A DNA stretch of 64,000 nt from Microbacterium telephonicum (GTDB taxonomy: Bacteria; Actinomycetota; Actinomycetes; Actinomycetales; Microbacteriaceae), in the NCBI RefSeq assembly GCF_003651225.1, contig NZ_RCDB01000001.1, positions 310,001-374,000 on the forward strand, in the 5' to 3' direction. A program made the position numbers and the translations under genes. The notes beneath the pieces are model-generated. The model was not told the DNA's origin, ran no database searches, and saw nothing but the letters and a program-made list of their open reading frames with translations. Below, in pieces: positions 18,679 through 26,503 of this stretch. Each line of letters starts with the position of its first letter. The first letter of the stretch is position 1.

Positions 18679-19655
18679 GCACCGGACCCGCCCATCTCGA
18701 CGACATCCTGTATCCGCCGATCGAACCGTACGAGACGGGGTTCCTCGTCGCCGGCGACGGGCAGCGCGTGTACTGGGAGCAGTCCGGCAATCCCGACGGC
18801 AAGCCGGTGGTGTTCCTGCACGGCGGGCCCGGCGCGGGCACCTCGCCGTGGCACCGGCGGTTCTTCGATCCCGAGCGCTACCGCATCGTGCTGCTCGACC
18901 AGCGCGGATGCGGCAAGTCGACGCCGCACGTGAGCGAGCCGGACGCCGACCTCCGCTTCAACACGACGTGGCATCTCGTGGCCGACATCGAACTGCTGCG
19001 CCGCAACCTCGGCATCGAGACCTGGCAGGTGTTCGGCGGCTCGTGGGGGAGCGCGCTGGCGCTCGCCTACGCCGAGACGCATCCCGACGTCGTGAGCGAA
19101 CTCGTGCTGCGCGGCATCTTCACCCTGCGCCGCCATGAGCTGGAGTGGTTCTACGAGGGCGGTGCGGCGGCGATCTTCCCCGACCTGTGGGAGGCCTACC
19201 TCGAGCCGATCCCGGTGCTCGAGCGCTCGCGGCTCATCGAGGCGTACGCCCGCCGCCTCGCCGACCCCGACCCGGCCGTGCACGTCCCCGCCGCCGTCGC
19301 GTGGACGACATGGGAGGCCTCGACGCTCACGCTGCTGCCCGACCCCGACCTCGTCGCGTCGATGGCCGAGCAGCAGGCGGCGGTGGCGTTCGCGCGCATC
19401 GAGAACCACTACTTCCTCGCCGGCGGCTGGTTCCGCGAGGGCCAGCTCATCGAGGACGCCGGTGCGATCCGGCACATCCCGACGGTCATCGTGCAGGGGC
19501 GCTACGACGTGTGCACGCCGATCATGACCGCGTGGGACCTGCACCGCGCTCTGCCCGAGGCCGAGTTCGTCGTCGTGCCGGACGCGTCGCATTCGGCATC
19601 CGAGCCCGGCATCGCCCGCGCCCTCCGCGCCGCCACCGACCGCTTCGCCGGCTGA
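18675..19655 (+). CDS. pip: Prolyl aminopeptidase
   Basis: A 326-residue alpha/beta-hydrolase that removes N-terminal proline from peptides (peptidase family S33). The oxyanion-hole motif HGGPGAG, nucleophile elbow GGSWGS (Ser123), acid RYDVCTP (Asp278) and general base SHSASEPG (His306) form a complete triad. The N-terminal segment ILYPPIEPYETGFL is characteristic of the family. There is no signal peptide, so it is cytoplasmic. GTG at 18675 overlaps the metallopeptidase stop (GTGA), indicating co-translation of the two peptidases. Confidence 0.93.
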   Translation: MSTGPAHLDDILYPPIEPYETGFLVAGDGQRVYWEQSGNPDGKPVVFLHGGPGAGTSPWHRRFFDPERYRIVLLDQRGCGKSTPHVSEPDADLRFNTTWHLVADIELLRRNLGIETWQVFGGSWGSALALAYAETHPDVVSELVLRGIFTLRRHELEWFYEGGAAAIFPDLWEAYLEPIPVLERSRLIEAYARRLADPDPAVHVPAAVAWTTWEASTLTLLPDPDLVASMAEQQAAVAFARIENHYFLAGGWFREGQLIEDAGAIRHIPTVIVQGRYDVCTPIMTAWDLHRALPEAEFVVVPDASHSASEPGIARALRAATDRFAG

Positions 19656-19682
19656 GGCGCGGCGGCTGCAGTCCCGACCCCG

Positions 19683-19756
19683 CGCGAGACACCACAACCG
19701 CCCCGAGAAACCACCTCAGACGCGGTGTCTCGCGACGCGAGTGGTTTCTCACGGGG
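19683..19756. repeat. Two interlocked inverted repeats (A-B-A'-B')
   Basis: CGCGAGACACC (19683-19693) pairs with GGTGTCTCGCG (19724-19734). CCCCGAGAAACCAC (19701-19714) pairs with GTGGTTTCTCACGGGG (19741-19756) apart from a 2-nt bulge. The arms alternate, so the two hairpins exclude each other or form a pseudoknot. The element lies between the prolyl aminopeptidase stop and the helicase promoter. Confidence 0.7.
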
Positions 19757-19765
19757 AGCTCACGG

Positions 19766-19935
19766 TAGACTGAAGGTTCTTGTCGCGCCGGCGTCGCCCG
19801 CGGCATGCGTCGTAGAACGCTTCCCTCGCCGCCCGGACTCCGGATGATCGGCTGACATTCACATACGGCGAACCCGCACGCGCATCCGCGCGCGGGCCAC
19901 CGACAGGGTGCGAATGCGCGCCCAGAAACCCCCAC
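19766..19935 (+). promoter_or_regulatory. Promoter and long 5' leader of the DEAD-box helicase gene
   Basis: A -10 hexamer TAGACT at 19766-19771 would start transcription near 19778 and leave about 158 nt untranslated. The leader holds complementary segments (CCCGC/GCGGG around 19875-19900; GCGCAT and ATGCGC further on) and minimal reading frames (ATG-CGT-CGT-TAG at 19804). Long structured leaders are typical of cold-regulated RNA helicase genes. That regulation here is inference. Confidence 0.5.
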
Positions 19936-21474
19936 ATGTCTGACATCACGTTCCGCACGCTCGGCGTGCCCGCCCCCCTGCTCGACGTGCTCGCCGCCGA
20001 CGGCAAGACCAGCCCGTTCCCGATCCAGGTCGACACGCTCCCCGACACGCTCGCCGGCCGCGACGTGCTCGGCCGCGGCAAGACCGGCTCGGGCAAGACC
20101 CTCGCCTTCTCGATCCCGATGGCCGCGCGCCTCGGCGGCGCACTCGCCGGCGGCAGCCGCCGAGCGGGCCGCATCCTGGGCCTCGTGCTGGCCCCCACGC
20201 GCGAGCTCGCGACCCAGATCGACGCGACCCTCGCACCGCTCGCGGCCGCGTACGGCCTGAAGACCACCACGATCTTCGGCGGCGTCAACCAGAACCGCCA
20301 GGTCGCCGCCCTCAAGGACGGCGTCGACATCGTCGTGGCCTGCCCCGGCCGCCTCGAAGACCTCATGCAGCAGGGCTTCGTGCGCCTGGATGCCGTCGAG
20401 ATCACCGTCATCGACGAGGCCGACCACATGGCCGACCTCGGCTTCCTACCCGTGGTCACCCGCATCCTCGACAAGACGCCCCAGGGCGGCCAGCGTCTGC
20501 TGTTCAGCGCGACCCTCGACCGCGGCGTCGACAAGCTCGTGGACCGGTTCCTGCAGAACGAGGTGCTGCACTCCGTCGACGAGGCGCACTCGCCGGTCGC
20601 CGCGATGACGCACCACGTCTTCCACGTCGAGGGCAACGACGCCAAGAAGGACCTCGTGCGGATGCTGGCCTCGGGCCGCAGCCGCCGCATCCTGTTCACG
20701 CGCACCAAGCACGCGGCCAAGAAGCTCGCCCAGCAGCTGACGGCCGCCGGCATCCCGTCGGTCGACCTGCACGGAAACCTGTCGCAGCCGCAGCGCGACC
20801 GCAACCTCGCCGCGTTCTCGTCGGGGGAGGCGAAGGTGCTCGTGGCGACCGACGTCGCGGCCCGCGGCGTGCACGTCGACGACATCGAGCTGGTCGTGCA
20901 CGTCGACCCGCCCATGGAGCACAAGGCGTACCTGCACCGCTCGGGCCGCACCGCCCGCGCCGGCGCGGAGGGCTCGGTCGTCACGATCGTGCTGCCCGGC
21001 CAGGAGAAGGACGTCAAGGACCTGCTGCGCAAGGCGGCCATCACGGTGACGCCGGTGACGGTGACCGCCGAGTCGCCGCAGGTCGTGGAGCTCGTCGGCG
21101 AGGTCGCCGCCTACGTCACGCCCGCGCCCAAGCCCGTGCAGCAGCGCGGCGGCGGACGCAGCCAGGGCGCCAACGCGCAGCGCAAGCGCGCCGCGCGCGA
21201 GGGCCAGGGCGGTCAGCAGTCGCAGGGCGGCCGCGGTCGCGGCGGTCAGGGCGGGCAGGGCGGTCAGCCCCGCAAGGACCGTTCCGGCCGTCCCGCGGGC
21301 GAGCGCTCGGGTCACCGCACTGCCGGGCACACGGCATCCGCCCCGCGTCAGGCGCAGCCCGCGAAGCAGCAGCCCGCCGGCAACGCCCGTACCGCCGGGC
21401 GTCGCGCGCAGCACGGCGGCGGCCTCACGGTCGGGTCGGTCGTGCGTCAGAACGGCCGTCGCACCGGCCGCTGA
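19936..21474 (+). CDS. DEAD-box ATP-dependent RNA helicase
   Basis: A 512-residue RNA helicase. RecA-like domain 1 carries the Q-motif region, motif I GRGKTGSGKT, PTRELA, DEAD in VIDEADHMADLGF and SAT in FSATLDRG. Domain 2 has RILFTRTKHAAKKLA, VATDVAARGVHVDD and HRSGRTARAG. After about residue 390 comes a Gly/Arg/Gln-rich tail with repeated GGQGGQ and RGGG tracts, an RNA-binding extension common in actinobacterial RhlE/CsdA-like helicases. It likely acts in ribosome assembly or RNA decay. ATG at 19936 has no strong Shine-Dalgarno sequence. A hairpin terminator follows. Confidence 0.92.
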   Translation: MSDITFRTLGVPAPLLDVLAADGKTSPFPIQVDTLPDTLAGRDVLGRGKTGSGKTLAFSIPMAARLGGALAGGSRRAGRILGLVLAPTRELATQIDATLAPLAAAYGLKTTTIFGGVNQNRQVAALKDGVDIVVACPGRLEDLMQQGFVRLDAVEITVIDEADHMADLGFLPVVTRILDKTPQGGQRLLFSATLDRGVDKLVDRFLQNEVLHSVDEAHSPVAAMTHHVFHVEGNDAKKDLVRMLASGRSRRILFTRTKHAAKKLAQQLTAAGIPSVDLHGNLSQPQRDRNLAAFSSGEAKVLVATDVAARGVHVDDIELVVHVDPPMEHKAYLHRSGRTARAGAEGSVVTIVLPGQEKDVKDLLRKAAITVTPVTVTAESPQVVELVGEVAAYVTPAPKPVQQRGGGRSQGANAQRKRAAREGQGGQQSQGGRGRGGQGGQGGQPRKDRSGRPAGERSGHRTAGHTASAPRQAQPAKQQPAGNARTAGRRAQHGGGLTVGSVVRQNGRRTGR

Positions 21475-21482
21475 TCCCGGTG

Positions 21483-21507
21483 CCTGATCGCGGATGCCGC
21501 GGTCAGG
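21483..21507 (+). terminator. Hairpin at the helicase 3' end
   Basis: CCTGATCGCGG (21483-21493) and CCGCGGTCAGG (21497-21507) pair along 11 bp. The one imperfect position is a U-G wobble only in plus-strand RNA, so it is read as a terminator for the helicase gene. It overlaps the last codons of the convergent aldehyde dehydrogenase gene. Confidence 0.5.
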
Positions 21508-23191
21508 CGCGGAACGCCTTCAGCAGCGTCGCCGACATCGCGGCCCAGTCGCCGTCGATGCGGAAGCGGGTGAAGCCCTCCGACACGGCGGCGCCGGTGC
21601 GCGAGGTCACGAACCACGGCGGCTTCGGCAGTGCCGAGAACCGCCCCCGGCCGACCGACCGCGGGAATGGACGGAAGGGCCCCCGCACGACGGTGCGCTC
21701 GACGTCGTCGAGCAGGAACGCGTTGTGCACGACGCCGATCCCGCTCGGGGCGTCGTCGACCGTGCCGCCGGGGAAAGCGCCCCACGTGGCCGTCGGGGTG
21801 AGGAACCCGAACGCGGTCCACGCGTTGACGGCCACCGTGCCGTAGCGCAGGTCGGCGACCGCGCGCTCGAATCCGGCGCCGAGGGCGGCCTGCGTGACCG
21901 GGTCGACGAGCACGTTCGCGCCGAGGGTGCCGACGAGGCGGTCGTTCGCGTGGGCGACGGCGGCGTCGAGGAACGCCTGACCCGTGCCCGGCAGCGCGAC
22001 CACGCCCAGCACGGGCGAGAAGTACTCGGTCGTCTCGAGGTTCCCGGCGTCGGATGCGGCGGGCTCCACGAGCGCGCGGGTGCCGTCGCCGCACCACGCG
22101 GCATCCGGATACGCCTCCCGCGCGGCGGCGAGTTTCGCCTCGCCGCCCGGGTACCAGACCGGTCGGGCGGGCGCGCGGTCGTACGCGGCGCGCAGCTCGG
22201 CGAGGAACTCCGCGCGCCGCGGCCAGTCCTCGCTCAGCAGCACGACCTGCCCCGCGATGCAGTTGTGGCCGCCGTTGTGCAGGCGCATCGTGACGACATG
22301 CTCGGCCTGGAACCGCAAGTCGGCCGCCGTCCAGTCGCCCGGCACGACGATGATGGGCGAGACGCCGCCGAGCTCGGCGGTGATCGGCACGTGGAGGCCG
22401 GGGGTGATGGCGCGGAACGTCGCCTCCGACCCGGTGACGTGCACGTGCGCGACCGACGGATGCTGCGTGAGGTGGGCGCCGACGTCGCCGCCGCCCGTGA
22501 CGATGCGCAGGAATCCGGGCTCGATCAGCGGCGCGAGCGCGCGCCGGAAGACGGGGACGAGGGCATCCTGCGTCGGGTTGACTTTGAGGATCGCGACGCG
22601 ATTGGCCGCCATCAGCTCGTACAGCACGTCGAGGAAAGGGATCGAGCTGACATTCCCCGCGCCGAGCACGAGGCCGATACCACCGGAAGCCGTCGGGGTG
22701 AGCTGGGCGAGGCCGGCCCGGCGCTGGGCGTGCGCGGGCGTGACGCCGGGGGTGAGCCACACCTCGGTCGTGTAGCCCGACAGCAGCAGCGCGTCGGTGG
22801 CGGTCAGCGGCGAGGTGTGCACGGCCGTGCGCCCACCGGGCGCGGCGCTCGTGCGCACACGGGTGAGCGGGCTGCGTCCGGCCGCGAGTGCGTCGAGCGT
22901 GTCGGCGTAGGCGTCGACCGCGACGAGCGCCGCGTACGGCCCCGACAGCCATTCCTCGCCCCGCAGCGGATGCCCCGGCCGCAGCCCCTTCGACGTCGAA
23001 GCGACGTCGGCCCACTCCGCCGCGACGGCCGAGACCGACGCGCGGATGCGGCGCATCAGCGTCGCGCGCTGTGCGAGCGTCAGGGCGGCCCAGGTGCGCG
23101 CGCCGGTGTCGAGGTCGGCGAGGGCGGCATCCAGGTCGTCGCGCACGTCGGCGGGCAGGGCGGTCGTCGAAGGCGGTGATGTCGGGCTCAC
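21503..23191 (-). CDS. Aldehyde dehydrogenase superfamily protein
   Basis: A 562-residue NAD(P)-dependent aldehyde dehydrogenase-like enzyme, longer than the usual 480-500. The catalytic Cys is in GGHNCIAGQ (Cys311) and the general-base Glu in ITAELGG. HVTGSEATF replaces the common FTGS-TxxG motif. The substrate is unknown. The C-terminal 60 residues (FPRSVGRGRFSALPKPPWF) are an unusual extension seen in a divergent actinobacterial branch. GTG at 23191 follows a -10 hexamer TAGGCT by exactly 6 nt, supporting this start and a leaderless mRNA. It converges with the helicase gene. Confidence 0.85.
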   Translation of the reverse strand: MSPTSPPSTTALPADVRDDLDAALADLDTGARTWAALTLAQRATLMRRIRASVSAVAAEWADVASTSKGLRPGHPLRGEEWLSGPYAALVAVDAYADTLDALAAGRSPLTRVRTSAAPGGRTAVHTSPLTATDALLLSGYTTEVWLTPGVTPAHAQRRAGLAQLTPTASGGIGLVLGAGNVSSIPFLDVLYELMAANRVAILKVNPTQDALVPVFRRALAPLIEPGFLRIVTGGGDVGAHLTQHPSVAHVHVTGSEATFRAITPGLHVPITAELGGVSPIIVVPGDWTAADLRFQAEHVVTMRLHNGGHNCIAGQVVLLSEDWPRRAEFLAELRAAYDRAPARPVWYPGGEAKLAAAREAYPDAAWCGDGTRALVEPAASDAGNLETTEYFSPVLGVVALPGTGQAFLDAAVAHANDRLVGTLGANVLVDPVTQAALGAGFERAVADLRYGTVAVNAWTAFGFLTPTATWGAFPGGTVDDAPSGIGVVHNAFLLDDVERTVVRGPFRPFPRSVGRGRFSALPKPPWFVTSRTGAAVSEGFTRFRIDGDWAAMSATLLKAFRA

Positions 23192-23207
23192 GCGCTCAGC
23201 CTAGGTG

Positions 23208-23272
23208 GTGCGTTCGGGAGGAGATCTGCATTCGGGAGGGCGGATGCGGGAGCCGCGTCCTCCCGAACGCAC
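23208..23272. repeat. 15-bp inverted repeat upstream of the aldehyde dehydrogenase gene
   Basis: GTGCGTTCGGGAGGA (23208-23222) is the reverse complement of 23258-23272. A further partial copy (ATCTCCTCCCGGGTGCAC) follows directly. The motif TTCGGGAGG occurs again inside the loop. The left arm abuts the presumed -10 of the minus-strand gene, so it may affect that promoter. Confidence 0.6.
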
Positions 23273-23310
23273 ATCTCCTCCCGGGTGCACGGGGTTCCGG
23301 GTGCGTGCGG

Positions 23311-23501
23311 GCGTTTCGACTCGCTGCTTCTCGCTCAACGACCGGTGCTGCTCCCGGTCGTTGAGCGAGAAGCGCAGCGACGAGTCGAAACGCGCAGGGC
23401 GCCACCTCCGGTCGTTGAGCGAGAAGCGCAGCGACGAGTCGAAACGCGCAGGGCGCCACCTCCGGTCGTTGAGCGAGGAGCGCAGCGACGAGTCGAAACG
23501 C
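23311..23501. repeat. 54-bp tandem repeats (three direct copies, one inverted)
   Basis: The core GGTCGTTGAGCGAG...GAGTCGAAACGC starts at 23356, 23410 and 23464, an exact 54-bp period, including the spacer CAGGGCGCCACCTCC. An inverted copy lies at 23311-23345. Another inverted copy is at 33440-33473 after rhaB. The repeat fills most of the 317-bp gap between the aldehyde dehydrogenase and mycoredoxin-like genes. No gene is seen here: the reading frames through it are 18-residue periodic artefacts. Confidence 0.85.
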
Positions 23502-23508
23502 GGCGCGC

Positions 23509-23772
23509 TCAGATGAGGGCGAGCTCGCGCAGCTTCGCCTCGACGTCGGCGTTCGACGGCTCGACGTGGTGCGTGGCATCCGGGTAGACGACCACGGGGA
23601 TGTTCGTGCGGCCCGAGATCTCGCGCGCGACGTCCGCGGCGGCCGGATCGGCGACGAGGTCGACGTAGGTGTAGGCGATACCGAGGCCGTCGAGCTGCGC
23701 CTTCGTGCGGATGCAGTCGCGGCACCAGTCGGCGCCGAACATCGTGATGGCGGTGGACGTGGGGGAGGTCAT
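23509..23772 (-). CDS. Mycoredoxin-like glutaredoxin-family protein
   Basis: An 87-residue thioredoxin-fold protein. The redox motif is DWCRDC (Cys17, Cys20) right after the first strand (ITMFGADW). The cis-Pro appears in TNIPVVVYPD, and the helix VDLVADPAAAD lies between. This is the glutaredoxin-like mycoredoxin pattern of actinobacteria, which reduces mixed disulfides with mycothiol. That cofactor is inferred from the lineage. ATG at 23772 is the first methionine matching the family start. The stop lies 8 bp from the tandem repeats. The next gene on the same strand is the deacetylase upstream. Confidence 0.85.
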   Translation of the reverse strand: MTSPTSTAITMFGADWCRDCIRTKAQLDGLGIAYTYVDLVADPAAADVAREISGRTNIPVVVYPDATHHVEPSNADVEAKLRELALI

Positions 23773-23816
23773 CCCTCCATTGTCGTCCCGTTTCCGGAGG
23801 TGGAGGTCGCGTCGGC

Positions 23817-24926
23817 TCAGCCGATGAGCTTCTGCAGGTCGGCGACGGTCATGCCGTAGTTGATGCGCACGCAGGGGAGGGCGAGCTTGTCGTGGCCGAT
23901 CGAGACGTATCCCTGCTCGATCGTGCGCCCCAGGAGGAAGCCCGCTTGAGCGACGCCCTGTTTCGTACGGTCGTCGTAGTGGCCGTACGGGTAGGCGACG
24001 ACCTCCTTCACGCCACCGAGCGCGGCCGCGGAGGTCTCGAGGTCGGCGGCGATCTCGTCGGGGGAGAGGTTCACCATCTGCCCCTTGCCGTTCGCGCCGG
24101 CGACGTGCATCGCGTGGGTGTGCGAGCGCGGCAGGATGAACGCGTTCTGGGTGGCGACGCCGTCGCCGGTGATGTCGAAGGAGGTCGCCAGCACCTGCAA
24201 CTGCTCGTTGATCGGCGCCGCCATGGAGAGCCATGTCGGATCGGCGTCGTCGTCGGTGACGATCACGGAGTGGTCGGGCAGGAAGAGGCGACCGTCGATG
24301 AACGCGTCGAGTTCGAGCCAGGTCGGCAGGTAGAACCCGCCGTCCTTGATGTGCTGCATGTGTGCGCGGTAGTCCTCGATGTACGCGTAGTTGCCGCGCA
24401 GCCATCCCGACTCGCCCTCGGGCTTGTCGGTGAACTGGTGGTACATGAGGATCGGGAGGCGGGCGCCTTCGGCCGTGTTCTCGGCGGGCGTCTTCCACGC
24501 CGCGTGCAGCGTGCGCTGTCGGTCGGTGCAGGCGACGAGGTCGGCGCCGTTGACCCGGCCCGGGACCGCGAAAGCGGCGGCATCCGCCGGTGTGTCGTAC
24601 CAGCCGGCGAACACGAACCCGTCGCGCGCCGGGATCGGCAGTGCGGCGTAGAGCGCCCCGGTCGTCTCGAGCACGGGTGCGTCGGCGATGCCGTCGCCCG
24701 TGAAGCTCACGACGCACGCGGCGGCGGGGTCGGGGGCGGACGCCAGCAGCTGCTCGACCGGGCTGAGCGGGGTCGGGGTGGGGCTGGGCGTCGGCGTCTG
24801 CGTCGCGCTCGACGCGGGAGCAGCGGCCACCGGCTCCGGCGCGCAGCCGGTGGTGAGCACCCCCGTCGTGACGGCCGCCAGCGCGACCGCGAACCCCAGC
24901 AGACGACGTCGTGGAACGTGCGTCAT
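23817..24926 (-). CDS. Polysaccharide deacetylase lipoprotein with InlB-type repeat
   Basis: A 369-residue lipoprotein. The signal peptide ends in a lipobox VLTTGC (Cys28) and is followed by a Pro/Thr/Ala-rich spacer. Residues about 75-140 resemble the InlB B-repeat/Listeria-Bacteroides fold (FVFAGWYDTPADAAAF ending LHAAW). The rest is a NodB-type polysaccharide deacetylase domain: MYHQFTDKPEGES, the metal-site region VIVTDDDADPTW, and YPYGHYDDRT. It probably modifies cell-wall or extracellular glycan from the outer face of the membrane. ATG at 24926 gives the expected signal peptide. The substrate cannot be told. Confidence 0.85.
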   Translation of the reverse strand: MTHVPRRRLLGFAVALAAVTTGVLTTGCAPEPVAAAPASSATQTPTPSPTPTPLSPVEQLLASAPDPAAACVVSFTGDGIADAPVLETTGALYAALPIPARDGFVFAGWYDTPADAAAFAVPGRVNGADLVACTDRQRTLHAAWKTPAENTAEGARLPILMYHQFTDKPEGESGWLRGNYAYIEDYRAHMQHIKDGGFYLPTWLELDAFIDGRLFLPDHSVIVTDDDADPTWLSMAAPINEQLQVLATSFDITGDGVATQNAFILPRSHTHAMHVAGANGKGQMVNLSPDEIAADLETSAAALGGVKEVVAYPYGHYDDRTKQGVAQAGFLLGRTIEQGYVSIGHDKLALPCVRINYGMTVADLQKLIG

Positions 24927-25044
24927 CCGTGCATCCTGACACCGCGGAGGCCCCGCGACACGCCGACACGGGAGAAGGGGTGGTGAACCCTGTGAAAACT
25001 CGCGGCCGTGCACAGGTTCCGCGTGCAACGATGGTCGCGGATCT

Positions 25045-26214
25045 GTGCCCCACCGCGTTCCAGGAGTCATCATCGAGCTGTCGATCATCGTCCCGACCTT
25101 CAACGAGGCGCCTAATGTCGCGGAGCTCGTGGCGCGGGTCACGGCGGCCGTCGAGGGGATCGACGCCGAGATCGTGTTCGTCGACGACAGCACCGACGAC
25201 ACCCCCGAGGTGATGCGCGTCGTCGCGGCCGGAGCCGGCATCCCGGTGCGCGTAATCCACCGCGACCAGCCGGTCGGCGGGCTGGGCGGCGCCGTGGTCG
25301 AGGGCTTCCGCGCCGCGGCGTCGGATGTCTGCCTCGTCATGGACGGCGACCTGCAGCATCCGCCCGAGAAGATCCCCGAGATGTTCGAGCGACACCGCGA
25401 GGGGGACGTCGACGTCGTCGTGGCGTCGCGGTATGCCGGCGGCGGCACCTCGACGGGCCTCGCCGACCGCACCCGCGTACTCGTCTCGCGCGCCTCGACC
25501 GCGCTGACGAAGGCGATGTTCCCGGTGCGGCTGCACGATGTCAGCGACCCGATGACCGGGTTCTTCCTGGTCTCGCGCAGTGCCGTCGACCTCGACGGGC
25601 TGCATCCGCGCGGGTTCAAGATCCTGCTCGAGATCCTGGTGCGCAAGCCGTTCCGCATCGCCGAAGTGCCGTTCGACTTCGGCGACCGGCACGCCGGCGA
25701 GTCGAAGGCGTCGTTCCGGCAGGGGATGCACTTCCTCGCCCAGCTCGCCGCGCTGCGCTTCGGCAAGATGTCGCTGTTCGCCGTCATCGGCGGCCTCGGC
25801 GCCGTCGCCAACGTCGTGATCGTCTGGGCGCTGACGCATCTCGGCGTCGACTACGTGGTGGCGGCGATCATCGCGGCCGAGGTGACGATCATCGGCAACT
25901 TCCTGCTGATCGAACGCTTCGTGTTCCAGGACATGCGCGGTGACGCGTCGGGTGTCTGGTCACGGTTCGCGAAGTCGTTCGCGTTCAACAACGCCGAGGC
26001 GGTCATCCGCATCCCGATCGTGGCGCTCATGGTCTCGACGAGCCACATCTCCGCCGTGCTGGCCACCGCGATCACGCTCGTCGTCGCGTTCTTCGTGCGG
26101 TTCGTCTTCCACTCGCTCGTCGTCTACGCACCGAAGAAGCAGGGCACGCCGTCGGCGGCCCGCGAGGTGATCGAGAAGCTCGACGAGCAGGCGATGCAGC
26201 CCGGCGAGCTCTGA
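25045..26214 (+). CDS. Polyprenol-phosphate glycosyltransferase (GT2) fused to GtrA domain
   Basis: A 389-residue protein. Residues about 10-240 are a GT2 domain of the dolichol-phosphate mannose synthase type (LSIIVPTFNEAPNVAELV, VDDSTDDTPEV, VMDGDLQHPPE). Residues about 245-375 are a GtrA domain with four membrane segments (FAVIGGLGAVANVVIVWAL onward, IERFVFQ). It likely loads a hexose onto undecaprenyl phosphate and flips or anchors it for glycan decoration. The start is uncertain. GTG at 25045 gives this length, but an AGGAG at 25062-25066 points to initiation a little downstream, near the conserved strand, at a non-standard codon. Confidence 0.85.
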   Translation: MPHRVPGVIIELSIIVPTFNEAPNVAELVARVTAAVEGIDAEIVFVDDSTDDTPEVMRVVAAGAGIPVRVIHRDQPVGGLGGAVVEGFRAAASDVCLVMDGDLQHPPEKIPEMFERHREGDVDVVVASRYAGGGTSTGLADRTRVLVSRASTALTKAMFPVRLHDVSDPMTGFFLVSRSAVDLDGLHPRGFKILLEILVRKPFRIAEVPFDFGDRHAGESKASFRQGMHFLAQLAALRFGKMSLFAVIGGLGAVANVVIVWALTHLGVDYVVAAIIAAEVTIIGNFLLIERFVFQDMRGDASGVWSRFAKSFAFNNAEAVIRIPIVALMVSTSHISAVLATAITLVVAFFVRFVFHSLVVYAPKKQGTPSAAREVIEKLDEQAMQPGEL

Positions 26215-26215
26215 C

Positions 26216-26432
26216 TCAGCCCTCCGTAGAGGCCGCGCCCGCCCCGCCGCGCGGCGGGATCTCCAGCAGGTGCAGGAAGTCCTCGAACAGGCCCACCATG
26301 TCGACCGCGTCGGGGTCGAGCAACCACTGCAGCTGCAGACCGTCCATCATGGCGGTCACGAGCTGGCCGACGCGCTGCGGGTCGAGGTCGCGGCGCAGCT
26401 CCCCGTCCTGCTGCAGGCGCGAGAACGAGGCT
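26216..26432 (-). pseudogene. C-terminal remnant of a TetR-family regulator
   Basis: About 70 codons, from SFSRLQQDGELRRDLDPQR on, match the ligand-binding C-terminus of TetR/BetI-like regulators (LVTAMMDGLQLQWLLDP, then FEDFLHLLEIPP). No helix-turn-helix is encoded upstream: the frame runs into sequence antisense to the yigZ gene. The fragment ends at a normal stop (26216) right after the GT2-GtrA gene. It reads as the tail of a gene whose first two thirds were deleted. Confidence 0.75.
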
Positions 26433-26503
26433 CGGCGACGTCGCCAAGGCGAACGCGCTGGAGGTCTGACCCGGCCGGTGGGCGCGCTTCGTAGGCTGGA
26501 GGC

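Noticed and set aside
23201-23725. Minus-strand frame with an 18-residue repeat (RFDSSLRFSLNDRRWRPA)
   Set aside because: The period is just the 54-bp DNA repeat read in frame. It has no start context and overlaps the mycoredoxin-like gene.
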